In this document: positions 7,273-15,301 of the stretch, piece by piece
Numbering within the stretch: the first letter of the stretch is position 1
How the letters are laid out: every line of letters starts with the position of its first letter
Origin: CAYQAJ01 sp964415245
GTDB taxonomy: Bacteria; Planctomycetota; Planctomycetia; Pirellulales; Pirellulaceae
Direction: 5' to 3'
NCBI GenBank assembly: GCA_964415245.1
Contig: CAYQAJ010000045.1
Coordinates: forward strand, 1 to 24,366
Length of the DNA stretch: 24,366 nucleotides
The notes under the pieces: generated by a model
What the model saw: the letters and a program-made list of their open reading frames with translations, nothing else
Told to the model about the DNA's origin: nothing
Databases searched by the model: none
Program-made: the position numbers and the translations under genes

Positions 7273-9603
7273 ATGCAACCGGATCGCTTGCGGTTTCGCA
7301 CTCTCCTGTTTGCCGCGCTTCTCGCCGGAGCGCTCGCCTTCGCGCGCCCTTGCCTGGGGCAGTTGCCGCTGACCGCGCCTGCGGCCCCCGGCAGCCCTGC
7401 TCCCGTGGCTCCCACCGGCACCGCGACCGCTCAAACCACCGCCACTTCCGATGAGTTCGAGGCCAAGCGGCAAGACGTCGCGCGGCGGCTCTCGGTAGCG
7501 CGACAGGCGCTGGAATCGGCCCAGACAACGGGTGACGACGCCGGCGCCGCGGTGCCCCAGAAGCTGGCCGTCGAAGCCGATCTGCTCACGCAACTGGACC
7601 TGGTGCTGAGCCAGCAGAAGGCGGCGGCCGACCAGTTACTGGAGCGTGAGGCCAAGCATCTCGAGCTCTCGACCCGCCTCGACGAACAGCAGAGCGGCGC
7701 CCCGTCCGGTCAACCGACGCCCACGTTCTTGCAGTGGGACCGCATGCGCGACGAGCTGGCGTCGGAGACGAATCGGGCCGAGAGCATTGCCGCGACCGTC
7801 TTGGCCGCCGAGGAAGCGCTCAAACGGGCCAAGGCTGCCCCCGTGGAGAAGGACCGGGCGCGGCGACAGGCCAAGGAAGCGCTCGACGCGGCCAAGGAGG
7901 ATCCGCCACCGCAGCGGCTTAGCGATGCGCATCGGCTGGCGGAGTTGGATAGCCAACTGGCGACCGAGACCGCCCGCTTGCGCGAACAGGAACTGGCCGT
8001 CGAGCAGCAAAAACAGAAGAACCACGCCCTGCGCGTGGCGCTGCTTAAGGAGCAAGTCGAACGGCTGGCCGACGAGGTGCAGTTCACCAAGAAGGACCTC
8101 GACGACCGTTTCGACGAGATTGCCCGCGAAGAAATCCAATTGCAACAGGACGTCCGGTCGGTCGGCAGCGACCTGGCAAGTCTGGAAAGGCGTTGGAGCC
8201 AAGTGCAGGGGTTTGCGCCCCAAAACCACGCCTCGTTCGCGGAAGAGGTCGAGGCGATTCGGGTCGAGCGCGAGGTGAAGCAGCAGGAAGCCGCTATCCT
8301 GGATCAGCGGTTGGCGCGGCTGGCCAAGGTGCGCGCCGCGTGGACGCGGCGGTTCCAGGTGGTAAACGACACCGCCACAACCGGCGAGCTGGCCAAATGG
8401 GAGCAGGAAACGTCCGAGGCGCTGGAGCAGCTCGGGCGCGATGCGCGGCTGCAGACGATGAGCAGCGACGATCTGCGCAAGGACCTGTCGGCCATCGAAG
8501 CGCGATTGCAGACATCGCAAGACAACGACGAGGCAATCAAGAAATCGATCGACCGGCAGCGCCAGCATTTGCTCGACCTGGGCCGCGTCTACGACACGAA
8601 TCTGGTCAGCATCGAAGGCAGCCGGCGACTGCACGAAAAGCTGCTGGCGGAGATTCGCAACGACGTCGAACGCATGACGCTGGGCGAGCGCGCCGCGCTG
8701 TGGTGGCAACGATTGGCGAGCGTATGGCGATACGAGCTGACGAGCGTCGACGATCGGCCGATCACGGTGGGGAAGGTCATCAGCGGGCTGATTCTGTTGA
8801 TCATCGGCTACCTGGTGTCGAGGTTTTTGAGCCGCCTGATCGGCAAGCGCGTGCTGCCGCGAGTGGGCATGCACACCAGCGCTGCCGCGGCGCTGCAGAC
8901 CGTGGCCTTTTACACGCTGGTGACCACGTTCACGCTGTTGGCCTTGTGGCTGGTGAACGTGCCGCTGGCGGTGTTCACGTTTCTGGGGGGGGCCGTGGCC
9001 ATCGGCGTGGGCTTCGGCAGCCAGAAGATCATCAACAACTTCATCAGCGGCATGATCCTGCTGGCCGAGCGGCCGATTCGGGTGGGCGACCTGATCCAAC
9101 TCGACGGCCTGTACGGGACCGTGTCCCAGATCGGTGCCCGCAGCACCCGCGTCACAACCGCCAACAACGTGGAGATCATCGTTCCCAACAGCTCGTTCCT
9201 GGAGAACAACGTCGTCAACTGGACCCTCTCGGACGATCGCGTTCGCACGATGGTCAGCGTCGGCGTGGCGTACGGCAGCCCGACCCGCGACGTGGCACGG
9301 CTGCTGAAACGGGCGGCGGACGAGCACGGGCTGGTGATGTCTTCGCCGGAACCGTTCGTATGGTTTACGGAGTTCGGCGACAACGCCTTGACCTTCCAAC
9401 TGCACTTTTGGCTCACGATGAGGAACCTGAGCGATCGGCTGCGCGTGGAAAGCGACATGCGGCACAAGATCGACTCGCTGTTCCGCGAGGCGAATATCAC
9501 GATTGCGTTCCCGCAGCGCGATATCCACCTCGACACGATGAAGCCGCTCGATGTGCGGCTGATGCCGCAGGTGGTGGAAGCGGAGGAGAGCCAGGCAGCG
9601 TGA
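7273..9603 (+). CDS. MscS-family mechanosensitive ion channel with long coiled-coil region
   Basis: This 776-residue inner-membrane channel should release solutes under hypo-osmotic stress. An export signal (about 8-29, LLFAALLAGALAFARPCLGQ) is followed by about 430 residues of charged, heptad-like helix (60-490), probably periplasmic as in MscK-type proteins. Three membrane helices follow near 500-522, 541-562 and 566-597. The last is the pore helix, with the MscS-like glycine/alanine pattern LGGAVAIGVGFGSQKIINNF. The cytoplasmic beta domain shows AERPIRVGDLIQLDG, GTVSQIGARSTRV and IIVPNSSFLENNVVNW, all typical of the family. The start at 7273 is chosen because it gives a signal peptide; an in-frame ATG at 7093 adds 60 unconvincing residues. 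AAGGA at 7253-7257 is the nearest ribosome-like site but is far upstream. A CorA gene follows after 111 bases and may be cotranscribed. Confidence 0.92.
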   Translation: MQPDRLRFRTLLFAALLAGALAFARPCLGQLPLTAPAAPGSPAPVAPTGTATAQTTATSDEFEAKRQDVARRLSVARQALESAQTTGDDAGAAVPQKLAVEADLLTQLDLVLSQQKAAADQLLEREAKHLELSTRLDEQQSGAPSGQPTPTFLQWDRMRDELASETNRAESIAATVLAAEEALKRAKAAPVEKDRARRQAKEALDAAKEDPPPQRLSDAHRLAELDSQLATETARLREQELAVEQQKQKNHALRVALLKEQVERLADEVQFTKKDLDDRFDEIAREEIQLQQDVRSVGSDLASLERRWSQVQGFAPQNHASFAEEVEAIRVEREVKQQEAAILDQRLARLAKVRAAWTRRFQVVNDTATTGELAKWEQETSEALEQLGRDARLQTMSSDDLRKDLSAIEARLQTSQDNDEAIKKSIDRQRQHLLDLGRVYDTNLVSIEGSRRLHEKLLAEIRNDVERMTLGERAALWWQRLASVWRYELTSVDDRPITVGKVISGLILLIIGYLVSRFLSRLIGKRVLPRVGMHTSAAAALQTVAFYTLVTTFTLLALWLVNVPLAVFTFLGGAVAIGVGFGSQKIINNFISGMILLAERPIRVGDLIQLDGLYGTVSQIGARSTRVTTANNVEIIVPNSSFLENNVVNWTLSDDRVRTMVSVGVAYGSPTRDVARLLKRAADEHGLVMSSPEPFVWFTEFGDNALTFQLHFWLTMRNLSDRLRVESDMRHKIDSLFREANITIAFPQRDIHLDTMKPLDVRLMPQVVEAEESQAA

Positions 9604-9631
9604 CTGCAGAGGGTTTTCCGTGTTCCGTTTT

Positions 9632-9652
9632 CAGTTTTCAGCCGGAAAACTG
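9632..9652 (+). other. Inverted repeat after the channel gene
   Basis: CAGTTTTC (9632-9639) and GAAAACTG (9645-9652) form a perfect eight-pair stem with a five-base loop, 29 bases after the channel stop codon. No T-run follows on either side, so it is at best a weak terminator or a 3' stabilising hairpin. The neighbouring words TTTTCCGTGTTC and TTTTCAGTTTT recur between the ExbB and ExbD genes. Confidence 0.5.
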
Positions 9653-9714
9653 GCAAAAGACGACGGACAACTGACAAGTCCTCGCGCCAGATGTCGAGTT
9701 GACGCCCCGAACCT

Positions 9715-10887
9715 ATGACACGCAATCAAAAGCATAAAAAGCGGCGGCGACCGCGAATACGACGGCGGACGGCACCGGGGGCTTCGCCGGGAACGGTGAC
9801 GGTCGATCCGTCGGCCCGACCTCCCCGCGTGCGGATTCTGGCCTATGGCACCGACCAGTGTACCGAGAAGGAAATTAAATCGCTCGACGACATCCGAGGC
9901 TTTCTGGGCAAGTACCCCGTTACCTGGGTCAATGTCGACGGGCTGGGCGACGCCGACACCATCCGCAAGATCGGCGACATCTTTCAACTGCACCGCCTGG
10001 TGCTCGAGGACATGGTCAACCTGCACCAGCGTCCCAAGGTCGAGCCCTACGGCCAAGAAGTCTACATCGTGGCCCGGATGGTCAGTTCCCGTGAGCGACT
10101 CGGCAAGGAGCCGCTGGGCGCCGAGCAGGTGAGTCTGTATTTGGGGTCGAACTTCGTGCTCACGGTGCAGGAAGCACCGGGCGACTGCTGGGATCCGGTG
10201 CGCGAGCGAATTCGACGCCGTGTCGGCCGCATCCGCACCGCAGGCCCCGATTACCTGGTGTACGCCCTGCTCGACTCCGTGCTCGACGCTTACTTCCCCG
10301 TGTTGGAATTCTACGGCGATCGACTCGACGACCTGGAGGAGGCGGTGCTGCAGCATGGGGCTGATCGCGTGATCGATCGCATGCACGAGATCAAAGGGGA
10401 TCTGTTGTTGTTGCGACGGTCCATTTGGCCGCATCGCGAGGCGCTGGCCGAGCTGGCCCGCGAGTCGACCCCCGGCATTACCGAACCGACGCGGGTGTAC
10501 CTGCGCGACTGCTACGACCACGTCGTGCAGCTCTTGGACCTGGTGGAGATTTACCGCGAGGTGGCAGCCGATCTGCGCGACGTGTACATGTCGGCCGTGA
10601 GCAACCGCATCAACGAGACGATGCGCGTGCTGACGATGATCTCGACCCTGTTCCTGCCCCTGACGTTCATCGCGGGCCTGTACGGCATGAACTTCAACAC
10701 CCAGGTCTCGCGGTGGAACATGCCCGAGCTGCTGTGGCCGTGGGGCTACGCCTTTGCGCTGGGGTTGATGGCCTTCACCACGGTCGGCATGCTCTTCTTG
10801 TTCCGCCACCAGGGATGGCTGGGATCCGCGCACAAAGCGGCCGAGAAGCCCGCCGACGAGCCGGCGGACCGGGCGCGGGACAACTAA
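9715..10887 (+). CDS. corA: CorA-family magnesium/cobalt transport protein
   Basis: This 390-residue protein is a CorA channel, normally a homopentamer that lets Mg2+ (also Co2+ or Ni2+) into the cell. The first 22 residues are a very basic extension rich in Lys and Arg. The cytoplasmic alpha/beta domain (about 40-220) includes WVNVDGLGD and HRLVLEDMVNLHQRPKVE. The long stalk helix follows (about 225-305, ending NRINETMRVLTMISTLFLP). Membrane helix 1 ends in the signature GMN (324-326) within YGMNFNTQ, and helix 2 lies at about 344-363. Length and order fit the family. The start lacks a clear ribosome site. Its TAA stop overlaps by four bases the stop of the convergent gene at 10884. A shared transcript with the upstream MscS gene is likely. 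Confidence 0.96.
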   Translation: MTRNQKHKKRRRPRIRRRTAPGASPGTVTVDPSARPPRVRILAYGTDQCTEKEIKSLDDIRGFLGKYPVTWVNVDGLGDADTIRKIGDIFQLHRLVLEDMVNLHQRPKVEPYGQEVYIVARMVSSRERLGKEPLGAEQVSLYLGSNFVLTVQEAPGDCWDPVRERIRRRVGRIRTAGPDYLVYALLDSVLDAYFPVLEFYGDRLDDLEEAVLQHGADRVIDRMHEIKGDLLLLRRSIWPHREALAELARESTPGITEPTRVYLRDCYDHVVQLLDLVEIYREVAADLRDVYMSAVSNRINETMRVLTMISTLFLPLTFIAGLYGMNFNTQVSRWNMPELLWPWGYAFALGLMAFTTVGMLFLFRHQGWLGSAHKAAEKPADEPADRARDN

Positions 10888-12638
10888 CTCCCCTGGCCCT
10901 GGTTGCCCGGGCTTTCCCCGTGCAGTTTTCGCCCGACTCTCGCATCCTTGCGCGACGTTCGCCACAGTACCAGCCAAATCGAGCCGAGAGCGACTAAGAA
11001 TACCACAGCCACCACGGCACTCATGTAGCCTGGGAACTCGGAGTACGCGCCGGTTACCTCGATATCGGAACCGATGAGCATTGGGCCGATCTGCGAGGTC
11101 TGCTTGCCGAATTGCCTGGCGAACGGCGAGTTGTACGACCACGCACGGTACGAGAACGACCGAATGCGCACCTCTTGCGTGAGCGTCTGGTCGCCTGGCT
11201 TGTCGGTGAACTCGGCCAGCTCGGGCGGAAGACGCGTCACGAAGACCGTGACCGGATAGCGGTTGTCAATGACCGCCTGCTTCGAATCCTCTTTCTCGCC
11301 CAGCACGGGGATGGCCAGATTGCCCAGGGGCACAAACACCTCGACTTCGTAATACGCCTCGATGCCAAACCGCTCCCGGATGTCTGGGTCGGGCACCTCT
11401 ATTCGGGTAATTCGCCGGGCGACGCCTTCCACGGTCATCAGCCGCCCATGCTGCTTCTCGGGCTCGGTGATGAGCGCCGCCATATCGAGGGGAGGAGCCG
11501 AGAGCCGCGCAAGCTCTTTGGGGTCGCAGCGCGAGACCGCGGCCAGCATCTGATATAAGGGCTCGCGATCGGCGATGCTCAGTGGCTTGCCGTTGAGAGC
11601 CCGCAGATCGTCCAACAGGCCGATGTCCATTCCCAGCCGGGCCAAAAGAACGTGTTCGTCGGTAACGCCCGCCCGCGAATTCACCTTCTCGGGGAACCAG
11701 CCGACACGATATCCGACGAACACGAACTGAAGATCGGACACGGCGAGCGGATCGGGCGATTCGTCACCGTTGGTCGTCTCGTCGGATGCGTCTTCTGTTG
11801 AGGGGGCGTGGGGAGCGTTGCTTCCCTCCGGCGAAACGGAAGCGTCGCTCTCAGCAGGTACGTCCGACGAGCCCCCGCCCGCCTGAGACGAGGGGGAATC
11901 GTCCGTCGCCGGTGGCGGGGGCGGCACCAACTTGAAGAACAACCCGTACGCGCTGGCCGGCTCATCGATCGGCTGTCCAACGGGCCAGGCAGAGGGCGCA
12001 CGGCGGGCGCAAAGCACGACAGTCCCCGGGGCGTCGTCGATCGCGAGTGTCACCCGGTCGTAATGGTCGAACGCAAAGAGTTCGGCCTCTTCCTCCGTCA
12101 AGGCAATCCGCTCGACGCGCTTCGCTCGCCCCGAGAGCAGTACCACGGCGACTCGATGCGCCGACGGGTGCTCGGCGAGCTCTTTCCAAATGCCGCCGGC
12201 GACGGCAAACCGCTGGAAGTTCAGCGGCGTGATTCCCTGCGTTCGGTTCAGGAGGCGGTAGAGCACCTTCTGCCCGTCGGTGTCAATCGGCTCCCCGTCG
12301 TGCAGTCCCGCCAGATCGCCTTCGCTGATGTTGGGCAACAGCTCGCGAATATCGGCCGGGGAGCGGTTGGCGCCCGTGCTGGCAGTGCTGTTCCACGGCA
12401 GCTCGGCGTCGGCGGCGGGCAATTGCGGGGCAGCGCCGGCCGATTGCGGGTCGGTCGGAGACTGTTCCGAATCGGCGGCGGACGACGCCGAATTCGAGGT
12501 AGACGACTCGTGCGAATCGGCCGGAGATTGCGTGTCGTCGCTGGGATCGGCCAGCGCGTACAAGCCCATCGCCCACGCCACGAGGAACACCGGCGCCATC
12601 AACCAGCACCAGGCACAGCTAATCCCACAGCGCCGCAT
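10884..12638 (-). CDS. Unknown membrane-anchored protein with two OB-like modules
   Basis: This 584-residue protein was not assigned to a family. It has an N-terminal hydrophobic segment (about 10-30), a Ser/Asp-rich low-complexity stretch (31-75), two related modules, an acidic Ser/Pro-rich linker (240-298) and a C-terminal membrane helix (about 538-560) with a short basic tail. Module 1 (about 98-320) contains GQKVLYRLLNRTQ and IDEPASAYGLFFK. Module 2 (about 335-530) contains REPLYQMLAAVSRCDPKEL, HGRLMTVEGVARR and YPVTVFVTRLP. The GRLMTVEGVA strand followed by alternating hydrophobic strands is OB-fold-like by eye. Most of the chain should sit outside the cytoplasm. The neighbouring gene upstream encodes a third copy of the module and stops three bases before this start, so the two are surely cotranscribed and may form a complex. 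Confidence 0.8.
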   Translation of the reverse strand: MRRCGISCAWCWLMAPVFLVAWAMGLYALADPSDDTQSPADSHESSTSNSASSAADSEQSPTDPQSAGAAPQLPAADAELPWNSTASTGANRSPADIRELLPNISEGDLAGLHDGEPIDTDGQKVLYRLLNRTQGITPLNFQRFAVAGGIWKELAEHPSAHRVAVVLLSGRAKRVERIALTEEEAELFAFDHYDRVTLAIDDAPGTVVLCARRAPSAWPVGQPIDEPASAYGLFFKLVPPPPPATDDSPSSQAGGGSSDVPAESDASVSPEGSNAPHAPSTEDASDETTNGDESPDPLAVSDLQFVFVGYRVGWFPEKVNSRAGVTDEHVLLARLGMDIGLLDDLRALNGKPLSIADREPLYQMLAAVSRCDPKELARLSAPPLDMAALITEPEKQHGRLMTVEGVARRITRIEVPDPDIRERFGIEAYYEVEVFVPLGNLAIPVLGEKEDSKQAVIDNRYPVTVFVTRLPPELAEFTDKPGDQTLTQEVRIRSFSYRAWSYNSPFARQFGKQTSQIGPMLIGSDIEVTGAYSEFPGYMSAVVAVVFLVALGSIWLVLWRTSRKDARVGRKLHGESPGNQGQGS

Positions 12639-12641
12639 CGT

Positions 12642-14135
12642 TCACTCCGCCGTCGACTTGTTCGAATCCGCCCGCGCCGCCTCGGCACTCTCGATCACCT
12701 TGCCCAGCGAGGCGATGGCCTGATCGTCCTCCTCTTCCGCCGACCGATCCTTTCCCGATCGGCCTCCGTATCGAAATACCCACGTAGCGACCAATCCGGC
12801 CAGCAGTAGCGCCGCTGCGACGGACCAGGCGACCTCGCTCCAGGAAACCTCCGACGGGGTGGTCGTCGCGCCAGGCGGACGAGTCGAGCGAAACGACCGC
12901 GCGAGCACGACCGGCGCCGTCGACACGCCCTCGTTCGACGCATAGGCACGTACTTTGAAAAAATAGCCTGTCAACTCGATCGGTTCGTCGAGCGCGGTGC
13001 GGGAACCCTCGTGGCCTTCCCATTCGAGCGGGGGGAATCCGTCGGGCGTCTCGAGCACGTAAACCGTGAGGGGCACTCCGTCGCGCCGTTGGGGCTTGAT
13101 CCACAGGATCGAGTATTCGCTCACGCCGAGCAGATTGTTCGGCGCGGGCATGCGATAGCCCAAGTGAGCGACACCTCGTATCGTCACCAGGCGGCCGCGG
13201 TATTCTTGGGGCCGATCGGTGAGTTCGCGGTCACTTACGTTGCCGAGCGATGCCGACACAAGCTGCTCGGGGCGCGCAGTTCGCAGAATCTCCAGCAGGC
13301 GGAACCATGCCTGGCCGTCGTCGGCGCGGAACAGTGCGTTGTCCTTGACCCGGCCCATGGCCTGTTCGTCGAGAATGCTTTGCACCCAGGCAAGATGCCG
13401 CTGCTGCGCCGCATCGAGCGTACGGCCCGCGACCGCCTCTTCCAATGCCGGGCGCGACTCGTTCGACCACCGCGCTTCCAACTGCTCCAACAGCGCGAGC
13501 CAACGCGACTTCTCCTCCTCCGACAGGTTGGCATTGTCGAGTACGACGCTGTGCGAGGCATCGGCAAGGTAGCGATGCCATAGTCCGTCGAGCGCGAAGA
13601 GTGTGCCCGACCACGCGGATCCGTCGTTTTCCGCCAAGGCGACGCGGCGTCGCGCGGCCAAGAGGGCGCGGCAAAGCATGTCACGGTCGTTCCTCGGCAA
13701 TTGCGATGTGACCTGCCGCCATCCGTCGCGCCAGGCACGCTCGAGCGGGGTTGCGTCGGAGCCGGACGGGCCTGCGAGCTCGCGGAGCGGATTCGCGAGA
13801 TCGACGTTCGCGAGAGAATCGGGGCGCGAGGGAATCACCCCGCCAGCCGAAGCGTTCTCGCCGGACGCCCCGGATTCGCCGCCGTCGGCATCGCCGGATC
13901 CCTGCGGCGCTGTACGGCCGTCGCCGGTCGAATCGGCATCGGGAGCAGGCGCCGGAAAACCCATCCACTGCCAAAACTCCGGCTTGCGCACCTCGAGCAT
14001 CGTCAGCACGACGAACAACAGCGCGGCCACCAGCATCATGACCCGCAGTTGCACCCGCCGCGAAAAGTAGTTCGGGGGGGGCCTGAGCCGCTTGCCCGGC
14101 GAGGAGGTCTGGTATTCGGAGAATCGCAAAGCCAT
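12642..14135 (-). CDS. Unknown membrane-anchored protein with one OB-like module
   Basis: This 497-residue protein has an N-terminal basic region, a membrane helix (about 31-47), a Gly/Asp/Ser-rich linker (62-105), a helical region (about 120-265), an OB-like module (about 270-417) and a second membrane helix (about 435-455) followed by an acidic cytoplasmic tail. The module includes GQAWFRLLEILRTARPEQL, YRGRLVTIRGVAHLGYR, VPLTVYVLETPDGFPP and LDEPIELTGYFFKVRAY. The helix, GRLVTIRGVA strand and DEP...FFK pieces line up with both modules of the protein encoded just downstream. It is the first gene of the pair. A weak minus-strand promoter (TTGCCT at 14228-14233, TAAGAT at 14204-14209, 18-base spacing) lies upstream. 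No enzyme motif is seen; a structural or binding role at the membrane is possible but not shown. Confidence 0.8.
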   Translation of the reverse strand: MALRFSEYQTSSPGKRLRPPPNYFSRRVQLRVMMLVAALLFVVLTMLEVRKPEFWQWMGFPAPAPDADSTGDGRTAPQGSGDADGGESGASGENASAGGVIPSRPDSLANVDLANPLRELAGPSGSDATPLERAWRDGWRQVTSQLPRNDRDMLCRALLAARRRVALAENDGSAWSGTLFALDGLWHRYLADASHSVVLDNANLSEEEKSRWLALLEQLEARWSNESRPALEEAVAGRTLDAAQQRHLAWVQSILDEQAMGRVKDNALFRADDGQAWFRLLEILRTARPEQLVSASLGNVSDRELTDRPQEYRGRLVTIRGVAHLGYRMPAPNNLLGVSEYSILWIKPQRRDGVPLTVYVLETPDGFPPLEWEGHEGSRTALDEPIELTGYFFKVRAYASNEGVSTAPVVLARSFRSTRPPGATTTPSEVSWSEVAWSVAAALLLAGLVATWVFRYGGRSGKDRSAEEEDDQAIASLGKVIESAEAARADSNKSTAE

Positions 14136-14375
14136 GATCGATTGCCCGTCAAGTGGGGCGCCCGGCGAGACGACTTTCTATCGATCGAAGTGCCGCTAAC
14201 TGCATCTTATCTCTATGCCCGGGTGCGAGGCAACAGACGACGCATTCTGCCGGAGTCGGGCGGTTCGGCGGCGACTGATCGGCGCGTCTCTTGTTTTCGG
14301 CCTTTTCGGCTTTCGGCGATGGCGGGACAAGGCAGCGAATTGATGTCGTTCCAACACGGTCGCACCGCGAAATCG

Positions 14376-14404
14376 TTGACAGGGCAGTACGCGGGTCGTA
14401 GGCT
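14376..14404 (+). promoter_or_regulatory. Candidate promoter for the Cys/His-rich gene
   Basis: A perfect TTGACA (14376-14381) is followed after 17 bases by TAGGCT (14399-14404), which keeps the key T, A and final T of the -10 box. Transcription would start near 14411, right at the tandem repeat. Confidence 0.4.
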
Positions 14405-14412
14405 CGATGCAA

Positions 14413-14462
14413 GCGGGACTGCGTAGTTCGTCGCGGGACTGCGTAGTTCGTCGTAGTTCGTC
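14413..14462 (+). repeat. 20-bp tandem repeat (2.5 copies) in the leader
   Basis: The unit GCGGGACTGCGTAGTTCGTC is repeated exactly at 14413-14432 and 14433-14452, then its last ten bases recur at 14453-14462. The array sits between a candidate promoter and the start codon of the Cys-rich protein. Copies are identical, which suggests recent slippage or selection. Confidence 0.9.
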
Positions 14463-14491
14463 GGCGACGTTGCGGCTTCGGGCAGTCACTC

Positions 14492-15091
14492 ATGAAGTAC
14501 CTGGCGTTCAATCTGATGCTCGCGCGCCCAGGCAGGTGGAGACAGCCGCTGTACGGCGTGTTGCTCCTGTCGTTCGCGTGGTCGGCGATCGGCTTTCCCG
14601 CGCCGCGGCGAATCGCCAAGGACGATTCCCGACCCTTCCCCTGCCAACACCACGTTTGCGGCTGCGTCGACGCCGACGCTTGCCAGGACCATTGTTGTTG
14701 CTTTTCACCGTCGCAGCGGAAGGCGTGGAATCGAGAACATGGCGTCGCTCCGCGCCCGCACGCAGACCTCGCCGAACCTCGGGAGGCCCAAAACGAACAC
14801 GCGGCCACGATGCAGGAAGCCGACACCCCGACAGCCTGTTGCACGCACGAATCCGAGCCGAGTCGGGCATCGGCGGACGATGATACGTTCGCGCTGGCCA
14901 TCGGCTCGGTGCAGCGGGGATGTCGCGGTCTGCCACCTCTTTTCACCATGCTGAGCCAGGCACTGCCCGCGCCGCGAGCGTCGGCATGGCGCTATCCCTG
15001 GGACGTGTTCCATCCGGTCGACCTGGCGTCACAGCACGCCGTCTCGGGCCGCCCCCAGCCCGACGTCCCACCGCCTCGCGCGACCCTCTAA
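14492..15091 (+). CDS. Exported Cys/His-rich protein, probable metal binder
   Basis: This 199-residue protein starts with a signal peptide or anchor (hydrophobic core about 20-36). Its core is dense in metal-ligand residues: CQHHVCGC (51-58), then C64, H67 and a CCCF run (C68-C70), followed by SQRKAWNREHGV (74-85). A further ACCTH (115-119) and a GCRGL segment (143-147) lie downstream. I recall the CCCF plus KAW..HGV arrangement from planctomycete proteins without assigned function. Binding of a soft or borderline metal (Cu, Zn, Ni or Co) outside the cytoplasm is the inference. The C-terminal third is Pro-rich. The two genes downstream, DUF1559 and DUF4198, support a surface metal-handling locus. 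No strong ribosome site was found at the ATG. An overlapping minus-strand frame lacks comparable features. Confidence 0.72.
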   Translation: MKYLAFNLMLARPGRWRQPLYGVLLLSFAWSAIGFPAPRRIAKDDSRPFPCQHHVCGCVDADACQDHCCCFSPSQRKAWNREHGVAPRPHADLAEPREAQNEHAATMQEADTPTACCTHESEPSRASADDDTFALAIGSVQRGCRGLPPLFTMLSQALPAPRASAWRYPWDVFHPVDLASQHAVSGRPQPDVPPPRATL

Positions 15092-15102
15092 TCCGGCCAC
15101 GC

Positions 15103-15126
15103 GGTTGCCCTTTTTTGTGGGCAGCC
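15103..15126 (+). other. Hairpin with T-rich loop after the Cys-rich gene
   Basis: GGTTGCCC (15103-15110) pairs with GGGCAGCC (15119-15126), eight pairs with one G-T wobble, around the loop TTTTTTGT. It begins 12 bases after the stop codon. The T-run is in the loop rather than after the stem, so it is not a standard intrinsic terminator. Confidence 0.6.
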
Positions 15127-15301
15127 ATGGGACTTCGATCGGTATCACGCCGGCGATCGCGCTGCGGTCGACGGCCGCATACCGGTTGTCCAATCGGGCA
15201 CCGAGATCGGCGTGCGTCGCAAGTCACAAGCCGACTCGCCGTCGCCGGCTCGGCGCCAAAACTGTTCATTTCAAAACGCTCGACGTAATAGGGGAATCGA
15301 T

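Larger units (their letters stand above)
14136..14491. other. Divergent intergenic region with promoter and tandem repeat
   Basis: This 356-base gap lies between the minus-strand membrane-protein pair and the plus-strand Cys-rich gene. It contains a weak minus-strand promoter candidate near 14204-14233, a good plus-strand -35 box at 14376, and a 20-base tandem repeat at 14413-14462. No gene was recognised. Confidence 0.6.

Noticed and set aside
7636..9528. Long 630-codon minus-strand frame
   Set aside because: It is the antisense shadow of the MscS gene. The translation is rich in His, Gln and Arg with no domain, while the plus strand has clear channel motifs.
8193..9674. 493-codon plus-strand frame
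   Set aside because: It is an alternate-frame shadow inside the MscS gene, Arg/Gly/Ala rich and without features.
9631..11142. 503-codon minus-strand frame
   Set aside because: It is antisense to corA; no motif, and it overlaps the 3' end of the real minus-strand gene in another frame.
14149..14949. 266-codon minus-strand frame over the Cys-rich gene
   Set aside because: The plus-strand frame has a signal peptide and an ordered Cys/His core; this one has neither and crosses the promoter and repeat.
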